Positions 10,070-20,454 are shown, numbered from the stretch's first letter. The stretch is 64,000 nucleotides of DNA from UBA4459 sp963776205 (GCA_963776205.1 CAVZLR010000005.1:154999-218998), one strand, 5' to 3'. The notes: generated by a model not told the origin, from the letters alone. Numbers and translations are program-made.

Positions 10070-11359
10070 ATGCGATTAGAACGAAGTAACATACCACCAC
10101 ATGGCAAGCCTGTGAACCTTGCCTTCGAGGAACCCCAGCGGGAAGTGCTTGATAATGGCCTGGAAGTTTTTTTAATTGACGCAGGCAATGAAAATGCATT
10201 GAGGCTTGATATTGTCATCAATGCAGGATCCGTTTTTCAGGATAAAAAATTGACGGCTACGAGTGTTGGCAAACTTCTAAAAGAAGGAACCAAAGGGTAT
10301 GATTCTTCAAAAATTGCTGAACTAATTGATAATTATGGTGCTTATCTTGATATTTCTGTCACCAAAGATACCGCTACAATTACCTTATATGTGTTATCAA
10401 AACATTTAAAACAGTTGATTCCGGTGGTCAGCAAAATGCTGCATGAAGCTACATTCCCGGAAGAAGAACTTAAAATTCATATCGATCGCCAGCGGCAGGA
10501 GTTTCTGATAAATAGCGAAAAAGTGCGTTATAAAGCCATGTTAGAATTTAATAAACTGGTTTTTGGAGAAGGTTCTGCTTATGGTCAGATATTGGAGCTC
10601 GCAGACTTTGATTTACTGAACAGAAAAGATCTTGTAAGTTTTTACAATCTCAATTACCATCCGGGAAATAATTATATTGTTGTAAGTGGTAAGATTTCTG
10701 ATGAGATCATTCCGTTACTGAATAAATATATTGGATCAACATGGCAGCAAAACAGAAAAGTAAAGTGCCAAATTCCAGGTCCAGGCACTCAAGGAATACA
10801 AGAAAAATATATTGAAAAACCAGATGCTCTGCAGTCAGCCATAAGAATTGGCAGGCCCATTTTTAATAAGCATCACCAAGATTATAACAAATTTCTACTT
10901 TTAAACACTGTGCTGGGAGGTTATTTTGGCTCAAGGCTAATGTCAAACCTCCGGGAGGATAAAGGATGCACCTATGGTGTTCATTCGTTTGTAACGAATT
11001 ATAAACATGCTGGTTTTTTCTCCGTATCAACTGAAGTGAAGGCTGATTCAACTCAAATTGCCCTCCAGGAAATTATGTTTGAATTAAATCGTTTACGATC
11101 AGAAAAAATAGCTGATGAAGAATTAAACCGTGTGAAAAATTATATTTATGGCACTTTTCTGCGGACATTTGATGGTCCGTTTGCATTGGCTGAAAGGTTT
11201 AAATCTGCAAAAGATATCGGGGAGGGCTTTTCTTTTTACAAAAATAGTTTGAATGAAATATTACAGGTTACTGCAAATGAGTTATTTGAAACTGCCAACA
11301 AATATTTGAATCCAGAAGAAATGATTACTTTGGTAGTTGGTAATGTAAATAATTCCTGA
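10070..11359 (+). CDS. M16 family peptidase homologue lacking the zinc motif (partner subunit)
   Basis: This 429-residue protein has the M16 fold but no HxxEH. At the equivalent place near residue 60 it has TSVGKLLKEGTKGYD instead. It keeps the C-domain substrate-binding pair typical of non-catalytic subunits (SNLREDKGCTYGVHSF, Arg and Tyr). It starts 7 bp after the active M16 gene. From the known mitochondrial-processing-peptidase and bacterial M16B systems, I infer that it forms a heterodimer with the upstream product and helps bind substrate. The cellular substrate is unknown. Confidence 0.9.
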   Translation: MRLERSNIPPHGKPVNLAFEEPQREVLDNGLEVFLIDAGNENALRLDIVINAGSVFQDKKLTATSVGKLLKEGTKGYDSSKIAELIDNYGAYLDISVTKDTATITLYVLSKHLKQLIPVVSKMLHEATFPEEELKIHIDRQRQEFLINSEKVRYKAMLEFNKLVFGEGSAYGQILELADFDLLNRKDLVSFYNLNYHPGNNYIVVSGKISDEIIPLLNKYIGSTWQQNRKVKCQIPGPGTQGIQEKYIEKPDALQSAIRIGRPIFNKHHQDYNKFLLLNTVLGGYFGSRLMSNLREDKGCTYGVHSFVTNYKHAGFFSVSTEVKADSTQIALQEIMFELNRLRSEKIADEELNRVKNYIYGTFLRTFDGPFALAERFKSAKDIGEGFSFYKNSLNEILQVTANELFETANKYLNPEEMITLVVGNVNNS

Positions 11360-11380
11360 ACCTATTTATTTGTACCCAAC

Positions 11381-13459
11381 ATGAAAAACAGTTTACGCAT
11401 CATACTTTTTATACTCCTTCCTTACCTGGCGATGAGCCAGCAAAATCCAACCATAACCTGCCTTGATGTTGATGAAAATGGAGATGTAACAATTCACTGG
11501 TTACCTCCCGCTAATCCAAATGGACTTACCGCTTATGAAATTTTTTATAATGAAGGTTCGAACTTTATTCAGATAGGTACTACAATACCTGAAGAATTAA
11601 ATTTTTTCCATTCAGGAGCACAGGCTGATTTGCAAATACAACAGTATTATGTTGATGCTGTTTATTCGTCAACAAGCATTTCTTCTGGAACTGCGCAAAC
11701 TATTTTTCTGCAAGTAGCTGTTTCTCCTGATTTTGATGAAGCCACCCTGTACTGGAATCCGCCGTCCAGCCCATTACCCGAGGGATCAAATAACCTTTAT
11801 TATATTTATATGGAGGATGCCACAGAGAGTTGGGTTTTAATCGATTCAAGTGCTACAGACCCTTTTAAGAAGAAAGTATATGTTTGCGATGAATGGGTAA
11901 ATTTCAGGGTAGTTCTGCCAAATATAAACGGATGTGTTTCAAGGTCAAATATCCGGGGTGAGCAATTTAAAGATATTATTCTGCCAGATAAACCAGTGTT
12001 TGATTCTGTGAGTATTAACTATTTTAATAACATCCCGCGTATTGTTTTAGGCTGGCAATCTTCTACCAGTGAAGATGCAATTGGATATATTTTATACAGA
12101 CAACAAGGAATATCATTTTTTGAATTTGATACAGTTTATGATCTCACTACCACATTTTATATTGACACCATAGTTCCGGCTTGCGACACAATATATACTT
12201 ATGCTATTGCTTCTATTGATAGCTGTGGCAATAAAAGCCCAGGAACTTTTTCAAATCCACTTAAAAACATAAGAATATACGATGTGGTTTACAACCCCTG
12301 TGCTTTGGAAGCAACCATTACATTTGAGCCGTTTATTGATTATGATGCCGATTCAATTTCCTTTGACCTGATTGGGAATTCCAGTGTAGGTTCCCTGCGT
12401 ATTAAAAAATTAATAAACACTTTATATAATACAGATTTTAATACAACGAAGTCTGCCAATGATATTATAACGGTAATAGATGAGGACTTAAGAGTGGGTA
12501 GGATATATGAATATTACATCAGGGAAAAAGTATATAAGAATGGAACATTTTATACAACTTCGTCATGTATAAAATCTATTTATGCTTATAGATATGATAA
12601 ACCTACATATTCGTATTTTGCCAATGCAGATGTGTTACCCAACTATAATGTTAAACTGAAAATCGATTACGATACTGTTGTTAAACATTCATTTCTACAG
12701 GTTTGGCGAAGCGATCCTGGCGAAGAAGAACTCAATTACCAAATGACCATTACTGCAGATACGTTAATGGGCACACCCTTAACAATTGTTGATACAACTG
12801 CTGACGGATCACAGGGGTATTATGTATATGGTGTTAAGATCATGGATAGCTGCAATAAAAAGGTGTTGGAGTCTAATAGGCTTAAAACCATCGGATTGTC
12901 AGTAACAATTGAAGATAAAAATCACAATTTATTGCAGTGGAACAGGTTTGAAGGCTGGAAAGCGGGTGTTGAAAAATATTATATATATCGTATGGAAGGA
13001 AATCTGGAACCATTATCGCCAATTGATTCGGTATACTGGTATGAAATGGAGTATACTGACGACATTTCCAATCTGAACAGTTCTGCTGAAAACCTGGTGT
13101 ATTGGGTGCAGGCAGTTGAAAGAAATGGAAATGATTTTGGGTTTAAGGAAATAAGTAATTCAAACCGCGCTGTTGTAATTCCGGAATCTGATATTTATTT
13201 CCCAAATGCATTTAAACCCGGAGGAACGGAAGAAGTATTTAAACCGATTTTCAGATTTCTTGGTGGAACCAATTATCTTTTCCAAATTTATAATCGCTGG
13301 GGGCAATTGATTTTCGAAACTACCGATCCATATAAAGGTTGGGACGGGACTTACAAGGGAGCCTTAGTTATTCAGGGTACATATATTTTTAAATTTCAGT
13401 ACCTCGACGTATATGGTGATTCTTTTAATCAGCAGGGAACCGTTACTGTAATTTATTAA
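11381..13459 (+). CDS. Secreted fibronectin-like protein with type B T9SS (gliding-motility-associated) C-terminal domain
   Basis: This 692-residue protein begins with a Sec signal (LRIILFILLPYLAMSQQ). Repeated beta-sandwich segments with fibronectin-III flavour follow (DVTIHWLPPANPNGLTAYEI, NNLYYIYME, IVLGWQS). The last ~80 residues hold the type B signature: FPNAFKPGG, then YNRWGQLIFE, then WDGTYKG and GTYIFKFQY. This domain (CHU_C/T9SS type B) marks export by T9SS, often for large surface adhesins. The gene follows the M16 pair by 21 bp and may be co-transcribed. Its ligand is not recognisable. Confidence 0.88.
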   Translation: MKNSLRIILFILLPYLAMSQQNPTITCLDVDENGDVTIHWLPPANPNGLTAYEIFYNEGSNFIQIGTTIPEELNFFHSGAQADLQIQQYYVDAVYSSTSISSGTAQTIFLQVAVSPDFDEATLYWNPPSSPLPEGSNNLYYIYMEDATESWVLIDSSATDPFKKKVYVCDEWVNFRVVLPNINGCVSRSNIRGEQFKDIILPDKPVFDSVSINYFNNIPRIVLGWQSSTSEDAIGYILYRQQGISFFEFDTVYDLTTTFYIDTIVPACDTIYTYAIASIDSCGNKSPGTFSNPLKNIRIYDVVYNPCALEATITFEPFIDYDADSISFDLIGNSSVGSLRIKKLINTLYNTDFNTTKSANDIITVIDEDLRVGRIYEYYIREKVYKNGTFYTTSSCIKSIYAYRYDKPTYSYFANADVLPNYNVKLKIDYDTVVKHSFLQVWRSDPGEEELNYQMTITADTLMGTPLTIVDTTADGSQGYYVYGVKIMDSCNKKVLESNRLKTIGLSVTIEDKNHNLLQWNRFEGWKAGVEKYYIYRMEGNLEPLSPIDSVYWYEMEYTDDISNLNSSAENLVYWVQAVERNGNDFGFKEISNSNRAVVIPESDIYFPNAFKPGGTEEVFKPIFRFLGGTNYLFQIYNRWGQLIFETTDPYKGWDGTYKGALVIQGTYIFKFQYLDVYGDSFNQQGTVTVIY

Positions 13460-13496
13460 AGGATGTTAAATAAGTCAATTCCGTTGGGTCTGATGC

Positions 13497-13528
13497 TTGA
13501 AAGGGTATCAATAAATTTGGTACTTTTG
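13497..13528 (+). promoter_or_regulatory. Candidate Bacteroidota promoter for guaB and the chaperone operon
   Basis: TTG, 21 bases, then TACTTTTG: a full match to the TTG / TAnnTTTG pattern, 23 bp before the guaB ATG. It is placed to transcribe guaB and the tightly spaced genes behind it. Confidence 0.7.
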
Positions 13529-13551
13529 CCCAATTTTAAAACATTCTGATC

Positions 13552-15027
13552 ATGTCCTTTGATAGTGAAAAATTTAAAGGTGAAGGCTTAACTTATGATG
13601 ATGTATTATTAGTTCCTGCGCATTCGAAAGTGCTTCCGCGAGAAACAGATTTGTCAACACGCTTATCTAGAAATATTACACTAAAAATTCCGATTATCTC
13701 AGCTGCTATGGATACGGTTACCGAATCGAAGATGGCTATTGCCATGGCACAAGAAGGTGGTATAGGTGTAATGCATAAAAATATGTCGATTGAGCATCAG
13801 GCAAATGAAGTGAGGAAAGTGAAGCGTGCCGAAAATGGTATGATCATTGACCCGATAACATTAAGCGTTGAAGCTACCGTACAGGACGCCTTAAATATAA
13901 TGAAAGAATATAGCATTGGTGGAATTCCTGTGGTTGATGATACAAACAAGTTGGTGGGTATTGTGACGAATCGCGATTTGCGTTTTGAAAGAGATCACAA
14001 TAAAAAGGTGCAACAAGCCATGACCAGGGATAACCTGATAACCACTACTGAATTTACAAACTTTGAAAAGGCAGCTGATATTCTTCAGGAACACAGAATT
14101 GAGAAATTACCGGTAGTTGATAAAGACTTTAAATTGGTCGGACTTATCACTTATAAGGACATATTAAAAATAGCCACGCATCCCAATAGCTGTAAAGACG
14201 AAAAAGGCAGGTTAAGAGTTGCTGCTGCAGTTGGAATTGCGTCAGATACATTGGAAAGGGTGGAAGCATTGGTAAATGCAGGAGTTGATGCTATTGTTAT
14301 TGATACAGCACATGGTCATTCACAAGGTGTACTTGATACTGCTAAAATCGTAAAAAGTAAATATCCGAAGGTTGATCTTATTGTCGGAAATATTGCGACA
14401 GCTGAAGCAGCTATGGACTTATTAGCAGTTGGTGCTGATGCTATCAAAGTTGGTATCGGACCAGGATCAATTTGTACCACACGTGTTATTGCTGGTGTTG
14501 GAGTTCCGCAATTATCAGCTATTTATGATGTTTCACAGGCAGTCAAAGGATCAGGAACACCTGTTATTGCTGACGGTGGCATTAGGTACACCGGAGATAT
14601 CGTTAAAGCAATCGCCGCAGGTGCTGATACTATAATGGCAGGATCTCTTTTTGCCGGTGTTGATGAATCGCCCGGCGAAACGATTATTTACGATGGAAGA
14701 AAATTTAAAACCTATCGCGGTATGGGATCAGTTGAAGCGATGAATGACGGATCAAAAGACCGCTATTTTCAGGATGCTGAAGATGATATTAAAAAATTGG
14801 TACCCGAAGGAATAGTTGGACGTGTGCCTTATAAAGGATCGCTGAGCGAAGTAGTAGTTCAAATGGTAGGAGGATTACGATCTGGGATGGGATATACAGG
14901 TTCAAAAACAATTGCCGACTTGCAAAACGCAAGCTTTATTAAAATTACTGCCGCAGGTGCTGCAGAAAGCCACCCCCATGATATTACCATTACCAGGGAG
15001 GCACCAAATTATAGTCGAAAAAAATAG
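13552..15027 (+). CDS. guaB: Inosine-5'-monophosphate dehydrogenase
   Basis: GuaB oxidises IMP to XMP with NAD+, the committed step to GMP. It is 491 residues, the usual length. Two CBS domains sit between about residues 95 and 215 (IMKEYSIGGIPVVDD; ILQEHRIEKLPVVDK). The catalytic cysteine is C308 in GPGSICTTR. DGGIRYTGD (phosphate loop) and the flap region YRGMGSVEAM are intact. It heads a run with three SurA/parvulin-type chaperone genes 12 bp downstream. The purine and chaperone functions are not obviously linked, so the grouping probably reflects shared transcription. Confidence 0.97.
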   Translation: MSFDSEKFKGEGLTYDDVLLVPAHSKVLPRETDLSTRLSRNITLKIPIISAAMDTVTESKMAIAMAQEGGIGVMHKNMSIEHQANEVRKVKRAENGMIIDPITLSVEATVQDALNIMKEYSIGGIPVVDDTNKLVGIVTNRDLRFERDHNKKVQQAMTRDNLITTTEFTNFEKAADILQEHRIEKLPVVDKDFKLVGLITYKDILKIATHPNSCKDEKGRLRVAAAVGIASDTLERVEALVNAGVDAIVIDTAHGHSQGVLDTAKIVKSKYPKVDLIVGNIATAEAAMDLLAVGADAIKVGIGPGSICTTRVIAGVGVPQLSAIYDVSQAVKGSGTPVIADGGIRYTGDIVKAIAAGADTIMAGSLFAGVDESPGETIIYDGRKFKTYRGMGSVEAMNDGSKDRYFQDAEDDIKKLVPEGIVGRVPYKGSLSEVVVQMVGGLRSGMGYTGSKTIADLQNASFIKITAAGAAESHPHDITITREAPNYSRKK

Positions 15028-15039
15028 AATAAATTAATT

Positions 15040-17064
15040 ATGAAGATGTTAAAAATGAAGAATTTATTTGGTTTAGTCATGTTGATTTTATTGTTCAGTG
15101 GGACAATCAAAGCTCAGTTTTCACTCGATAACAAAACTTTGGTTACCATAGGTGATGAAAAGGTTACCGTTGGGGAGTTTATGAAAGTGTATAATAAAAA
15201 CAACATGCAAACAGGTGCTTATGAAACAAGTACAATTGAAGAATATTTGGATTTGTTTATCAATTTTAAGCTGAAAGTAAAAGAGGCTGAAGAATTGAAA
15301 ATGGATACATCTAAAGTTTTTCAAAAGGAGTTGAATAGTTATCGGGATCAATTGGCAAAACCATATTTTGTTGATGAAAATGTAAATGAAGAATTACTGG
15401 AGGAGGCTTACAACAGAATGCTAAAAGATATTCGCGCCAGTCACATTCTTGTTATGGTTGATGAAAATGCGAGTGCTGAAGATACTTTAATAGCATATAA
15501 TAAAATCATTGAAGCAAAAGATAAAATAACCAGCGGTATGGATTTTTCTGAAGCAGCTGTTGAATTCTCTGAAGATCCGTCGGCTAGAGACCGTGAGGCA
15601 ATCCCTGATCAGCAAGGATTCAGGCCCGGCAATAAAGGTGACCTTGGCTATTTTACCGTTTTTAACATGGTTTACCCATTCGAAACTGCTGCTTATTCTA
15701 CTGAATTAGGTGAAGTATCAAATCCGGTTCGTACCAAATTTGGCTATCATCTTCTGAAAATTAATGATATACAAGATGCTATGGGGGTAGTACAGGTAGC
15801 TCATATTTTTGTTGCTGTCAGGCCTGATGCCAGCCCGGAAGATTCAGCACGTAAAGCTGAAAAAATCAATAATATATCAGCAAAAATAAAAGAAGGAATG
15901 AAGTTTGAAGATGCTGTCGTGCAATATTCTGAAGATAAGGGTTCGGCAAGAAATGGTGGAAAACTATCAAAATTTACATGTAACCGGGTAGTACCTGAAT
16001 TTGTTGAAGCTGTTAACGAGTTGAAACCTGATCAAGTATCAGAACCTGTGAAAACCATGTATGGTTTTCACATTATCAAACTAATAAGCCGTGATACACC
16101 TGGTACATTTGAAGAAGAAACGCCACAACTAAAGGAAAAGATTGCTAAAGACCAAAGAGCACAAAAAAGCGAGGAGGCGGTCATTCAGAAAATTAAGAGT
16201 GAAAATGGTTTGAAAGTTTATGAAAAAGCAAAAGAGGAAATCTTCCAGTATATTGATACAACAGTTTTTCAGGCTAATTTTTCAGCTGACAGCCTTGTAA
16301 CTCTCACTGATCCAATTTTGAAAATCGGCAACACTAAATATTCGCAGTTTGAGTTTGCTAGATATGTCGAAAGCAAGCAAACTATTCGGGAAACTATGAA
16401 TTTGAATATTTATTTAAATAGAATGTTTAATGGTTTTGAAAATGAAATGTGTATTACCTACGAAGACCAGCATCTGGAAGACAATTACCCTGAGTTTAAA
16501 GACTTAATGAAGGAATATCACGATGGTATTTTGTTATTTAATTTAACCGATGACAAAGTATGGTCAAAAGCCGTAATTGATACGACCGGACTGGAAAATT
16601 ATTTCAATCTGCATAATAATGATTATATATGGGAGGAAAGGGTGGATGCCACCGTTTACGAAATCAGGGATGATGAGAATTTAGAACAGATTCGGAAAAT
16701 TATTGAAATGAATGATAACGATGGTGATATTGCATTTGCTCTCGAAAAAGATTCTATTCAGAAAAAGGTAAAAATAAAACCTGGTTACTTTGAAAAAGGA
16801 GATAATAAATATGTAGATCAGGTACAATGGGAAAAGGGTCTTTCTGACCAAATTAACTCCGATGTTGAAAACCTGGTTGTATTTGTTAAAATCCGAGATG
16901 TACGCGGTCCTGAACAAAAGTCGCTTGACGAGTCCAGGGGGCTTGCTACGGCTGACTATCAATCCTATCTCGAAAAAGCATGGATCCAGGAATTAAAAGA
17001 AAAGTTCCCGGTAGCAATTAATCAGGAAGTTTTACAAAAAGTGCTGAGTCAACAAATGAACTAA
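15040..17064 (+). CDS. Periplasmic parvulin-type peptidyl-prolyl isomerase (two PPIC domains)
   Basis: This 674-residue protein has a signal peptide (GLVMLILLFSGTIKAQF) and then a SurA-N-like helical part. Two parvulin domains follow, at about residues 130-245 (RASHILVMVDE to TKFGYHLLKI) and 247-350 (VAHIFVAVRP to TMYGFHIIKL). A long C-terminal region of unknown fold completes it. By family it should assist folding of envelope proteins, perhaps outer-membrane beta-barrels. It is the first of three neighbouring PPIase-like genes. An in-frame ATG five codons later (MKNLFG) is an equally good start. Confidence 0.9.
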   Translation: MKMLKMKNLFGLVMLILLFSGTIKAQFSLDNKTLVTIGDEKVTVGEFMKVYNKNNMQTGAYETSTIEEYLDLFINFKLKVKEAEELKMDTSKVFQKELNSYRDQLAKPYFVDENVNEELLEEAYNRMLKDIRASHILVMVDENASAEDTLIAYNKIIEAKDKITSGMDFSEAAVEFSEDPSARDREAIPDQQGFRPGNKGDLGYFTVFNMVYPFETAAYSTELGEVSNPVRTKFGYHLLKINDIQDAMGVVQVAHIFVAVRPDASPEDSARKAEKINNISAKIKEGMKFEDAVVQYSEDKGSARNGGKLSKFTCNRVVPEFVEAVNELKPDQVSEPVKTMYGFHIIKLISRDTPGTFEEETPQLKEKIAKDQRAQKSEEAVIQKIKSENGLKVYEKAKEEIFQYIDTTVFQANFSADSLVTLTDPILKIGNTKYSQFEFARYVESKQTIRETMNLNIYLNRMFNGFENEMCITYEDQHLEDNYPEFKDLMKEYHDGILLFNLTDDKVWSKAVIDTTGLENYFNLHNNDYIWEERVDATVYEIRDDENLEQIRKIIEMNDNDGDIAFALEKDSIQKKVKIKPGYFEKGDNKYVDQVQWEKGLSDQINSDVENLVVFVKIRDVRGPEQKSLDESRGLATADYQSYLEKAWIQELKEKFPVAINQEVLQKVLSQQMN

Positions 17065-17075
17065 AACATACGTAC

Positions 17076-17939
17076 TTGCATAAATCGATCACATTCGTCT
17101 CATTATTATTGGTATTTCTTATATTGGAATCGTGCAAACGACCAATGGCCAACAAAGAAGGAAATATACTTGCACGTGTAAACAATGAATATTTATTCGA
17201 TTCTGAATTAAAAGGGCTTGTTCCTGACGGAACCTCATCGGTAGATAGTATTTTACTGGTAAAGAACTTTGTTCGTAATTGGGTAAAAACATCGCTAATG
17301 ATACAGCAAGCTGAGAATAATTTGAACAAACAGCAATTAGATTTTGATCAACAACTTAGTGATTATAAAAACTCACTCATTATTTTTAAATATGAAAGTG
17401 AATGGATAAAGCAGAACCTGGATACGGTTGTTTCTGATATTGAAATTGAATCATATTATCTTGATCATGCTTCCGATTTTTCATTAACGGAAAATATTGC
17501 AAAGCTCATGTATGTTGTCATTGATGCAGATTCAAAAATTGAAAGAAAATTTAATAAAGCATTACAATTACCCGATTCATTTATGCTGGATAGCATCGAA
17601 AATTTATGTAAGGAGTATGCAAACTCCTTCTATTTGGATACGGCAAACTGGGTCAGGTTTAATTGGATTGAAGAAAATGTGCCTGTAAAAATAGTTAATC
17701 CAGAAATATTTAAAACGGAAAATAATTTCGTTAAAGTAACGGAAGGAGATAACTTCTACCTTATCAAATTGATTGAGTACAAGATAAAAGATGATACTTC
17801 TCCAATAGACATTGAATACAATCACATTAGAAATATCATTGTTAATAAACGGAAAATGCGTCTGGTAAAAAAACTAAGAGATAATATTTACGAAAATGCC
17901 ATTTTAAATAATGAATTTGAAATATACTACAATGATTAA
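17076..17939 (+). CDS. Putative lipoprotein, SurA-N-like chaperone without recognisable PPIase domain
   Basis: This 287-residue protein is read from a TTG codon 11 bp after the previous gene. That start gives a clean lipoprotein signal (HKSITFVSLLLVFLILESC) with Cys20 as the lipidated residue. No in-frame ATG gives a signal peptide. The rest is helical and resembles the N-terminal chaperone half of SurA/PpiC proteins (ILARVNNEYLFDSELKGLVP). The parvulin signature motifs are absent. The product probably works with the flanking PPIases on envelope-protein folding; this rests on position and weak similarity. Confidence 0.72.
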   Translation: MHKSITFVSLLLVFLILESCKRPMANKEGNILARVNNEYLFDSELKGLVPDGTSSVDSILLVKNFVRNWVKTSLMIQQAENNLNKQQLDFDQQLSDYKNSLIIFKYESEWIKQNLDTVVSDIEIESYYLDHASDFSLTENIAKLMYVVIDADSKIERKFNKALQLPDSFMLDSIENLCKEYANSFYLDTANWVRFNWIEENVPVKIVNPEIFKTENNFVKVTEGDNFYLIKLIEYKIKDDTSPIDIEYNHIRNIIVNKRKMRLVKKLRDNIYENAILNNEFEIYYND

Positions 17940-19326
17940 TCTATTCAAAAATATAAATCAATATATGCCTGCAATTGTAAAAACCCTGAATCGCTTCAGC
18001 TTACCTATTGCGTTATTATTTGTATTAACAGCGGCTGCCCAGGAAGAGTATGTTGTCGACCAGGTTGTAGCAGTGGTTGGGAAAAATATAGTTCTTGAAT
18101 CCGATATTGAAACCCAATATTTAAGTTACCGAATGCAAGGAGGTATCAGTGGAGATGCTAAAGAAGTAAGATGTGCCATACTTGAAGACGTTCTTTACCA
18201 AAAACTAATGGCTTCAGAAGCAGAAGTTGATAGTATTGAAGTAAGCGATATACAGGTTGAAGCTGAACTTAGCAGAAGGCTGGGGATATTTATCAACCAG
18301 TTCGGATCGCAGGAAAAAATGGAAGAGTATTATAACAAAACACTGGTGCAAATCAAACAGGAGTTGTATGATATTGTTAAAGACCAGTTGGTTACCCAGC
18401 AGGTCCAAAATAGTATAATTGAAGGGGTAACTGTAACGCCATCCGAAATAAGGAGCTATTTTCGTTCAATACCAAATGATAGCTTACCCCTGATAAAAAC
18501 TGAATTTGTTATTGCCGAGATAGTTAAAAACCCACCGATTAACGTTGAAGAACGAATACGTGTTAAAGAACAACTTCTCGAATTACGAAAAAGAATTCTG
18601 CAAGGAGAAAGTTTTTCTACAATGGCTATATTGTATTCACAGGACCCGGGTACAGCCAAAAAAGGTGGTGAACTTGGTTTCTATGGGAGGGGTCAATTAT
18701 ACCCTGAATTTGAAGCTGTAGCATACAAATTAAAAGATGGAGAAGTGTCTAATGTTGTTGAAACCGAGGCCGGATATCATATTATTCAAATGATTGAAAG
18801 AAAAGGTGATTATATAAACGTCCGACACATATTGCTGGTACCGCAAGTTGCACCCGGCGACCTGATGGAAGCCAGGCAAGAATTGGATTCGATTGCAAAC
18901 CTTATCAGAACCGATTCAATTGATTTTGAAGAAGCTGTTAAGTTGTTTTCTGATGCTGACAATAAGAACAGCGATGGGCTACTTATTAATCCTTATACAG
19001 GAAGTACCACTTTTGAAGCGGAACAACTGGATGCCCAGGTATCATTTACAATTGAGAAAATGGAAGTGGGCGAGATTTCGAATCCGGTTCCTATGAAAAC
19101 AGATGATCAAAAGGATGCATATCGAATACTATTGCTTAAAGAAAAAACAGAGCCGCACAGGGCCAGTTTAGAGAAAGATTATACCAAAATTCAGGAGTGG
19201 GCCCTAATGGATAAAAAGCAAAAGGTAATTGATAAATGGATTAACGATAAGGCCAGAAAAACCTATATCAGAATTATTGATCGTTATAAAGATTGCACTT
19301 TTTCAAACGAATGGAACGCGAGGTAA
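17932..19326 (+). CDS. surA: SurA-like periplasmic chaperone/peptidyl-prolyl isomerase
   Basis: This SurA-like protein has a signal peptide (RFSLPIALLFVLTAAAQ) followed by the SurA_N signature VDQVVAVVGKNIVLESDIE. Two parvulin domains then follow: the first from about residue 195 (FVIAEIVKNPP ... KKGGELGFYGRGQL ... EAGYHIIQMI), the second from VRHILLVPQ on. SurA escorts outer-membrane proteins through the periplasm. Three in-frame ATGs exist (17911, 17932, 17965). I chose 17932, which overlaps the previous stop by 8 bases; 17965 gives the tightest signal peptide. It is the last of three consecutive chaperone genes. Confidence 0.88.
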   Translation: MINLFKNINQYMPAIVKTLNRFSLPIALLFVLTAAAQEEYVVDQVVAVVGKNIVLESDIETQYLSYRMQGGISGDAKEVRCAILEDVLYQKLMASEAEVDSIEVSDIQVEAELSRRLGIFINQFGSQEKMEEYYNKTLVQIKQELYDIVKDQLVTQQVQNSIIEGVTVTPSEIRSYFRSIPNDSLPLIKTEFVIAEIVKNPPINVEERIRVKEQLLELRKRILQGESFSTMAILYSQDPGTAKKGGELGFYGRGQLYPEFEAVAYKLKDGEVSNVVETEAGYHIIQMIERKGDYINVRHILLVPQVAPGDLMEARQELDSIANLIRTDSIDFEEAVKLFSDADNKNSDGLLINPYTGSTTFEAEQLDAQVSFTIEKMEVGEISNPVPMKTDDQKDAYRILLLKEKTEPHRASLEKDYTKIQEWALMDKKQKVIDKWINDKARKTYIRIIDRYKDCTFSNEWNAR

Positions 19327-19360
19327 AGTTCCTATTAATGAACCAATAAAAATCGATTGA

Positions 19361-20323
19361 ATGAAATATACATCTGATGTAGAAGCTGTTGATGCTTTTG
19401 TTGAAAAATATATAGCCTTAAAAAGTGAAATTGCAAAAGTGATCGTTGGTCAGGATGAAATCATTAAAAATACACTTATATCCATTTTCAGCCAGGGGCA
19501 TGTGTTGCTGGTAGGTGTTCCAGGACTTGCAAAAACATTGCTGATCAATACCATTGGCCAGGTACTCGGTCTATCCTTCAACCGAATTCAATTTACGCCC
19601 GACCTGATGCCTTCCGATATTATTGGAACTGAAATACTTGACGAAAACAGGAAATTCAAATTTATCAAAGGCCCTGTTTTTGCGAATATCATCCTGGCAG
19701 ATGAAATTAACAGGACACCACCAAAAACACAATCGGCATTGCTCGAATCCATGCAGGAAAAAGCGGTAACTGTGGCAGGCATATCTTATCAGTTAGGGAA
19801 ACCTTTCTTTGTGTTGGCTACTCAAAATCCAATTGAACAGGAAGGAACTTATCCGTTACCCGAAGCCCAGCTTGACCGTTTTATGTTCAACCTCATTTTG
19901 GATTATCCATCATTTGACGAGGAAATGGATGTGGTTAAGCGAACAACAGTGGGTCAGGATGTGGCGCTTCAAGAGGTGTTGGATGCTGAGAGTATTTTGT
20001 TTTTCCAGCAACTGCTGCGTAAGATTCCCGTAGCTGATAATGTGTTGGAATATGCAGTAAAGCTGGTTTCAAAAACCCGACCTAATACACCTGAGGCACA
20101 CGAATGGGCAAATATGTACTTAAATTGGGGCGCCGGACCTAGGGCTTCGCAATTCCTGATCGTGGGCGCCAAAACCCACGCGGCCATTTCGGGCAAATAT
20201 TCTCCCGATATCGAAGATGTGAAAGCAGTGGCATTGCCTGTTTTACGCCACCGGATCGTGAGAAATTACAAAGCTGAAGCCGAAAGGGTAAGTGAGGATG
20301 ATATTATCAATAAGTTTTTATAG
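19361..20323 (+). CDS. MoxR-family AAA+ ATPase
   Basis: This 320-residue protein has Walker A GVPGLAKT (residues 52-59), Walker B ILADEINR (D114, E115), sensor motif ATQNPIEQEGTYPLPEAQLDRF, and the C-terminal lid. MoxR ATPases act as chaperones for metal-cofactor insertion or envelope complexes, usually with DUF58 and VWA-domain partners encoded next to them. Here none of those partners follows in the window; the gene instead sits 34 bp after the SurA-like gene. Its client is therefore unclear. Confidence 0.93.
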   Translation: MKYTSDVEAVDAFVEKYIALKSEIAKVIVGQDEIIKNTLISIFSQGHVLLVGVPGLAKTLLINTIGQVLGLSFNRIQFTPDLMPSDIIGTEILDENRKFKFIKGPVFANIILADEINRTPPKTQSALLESMQEKAVTVAGISYQLGKPFFVLATQNPIEQEGTYPLPEAQLDRFMFNLILDYPSFDEEMDVVKRTTVGQDVALQEVLDAESILFFQQLLRKIPVADNVLEYAVKLVSKTRPNTPEAHEWANMYLNWGAGPRASQFLIVGAKTHAAISGKYSPDIEDVKAVALPVLRHRIVRNYKAEAERVSEDDIINKFL

Positions 20324-20454
20324 ATCGTAAAAGCACGATTTAAAATGAGCTGGTAAAAGGCTGTTAAAAGACTATAAAAGCATAAATTCCAAAATTTAAA
20401 AAACCATTTCATTCAGATAGTTTCGCTATTTTTACATCTTCAAATTGCAGGCAT

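Noticed and set aside
20324..20454. Promoter for the HlyD-type gene at TATTTTTAC
   Set aside because: The -7 motif ends in A instead of G and no TTG lies at the right distance.
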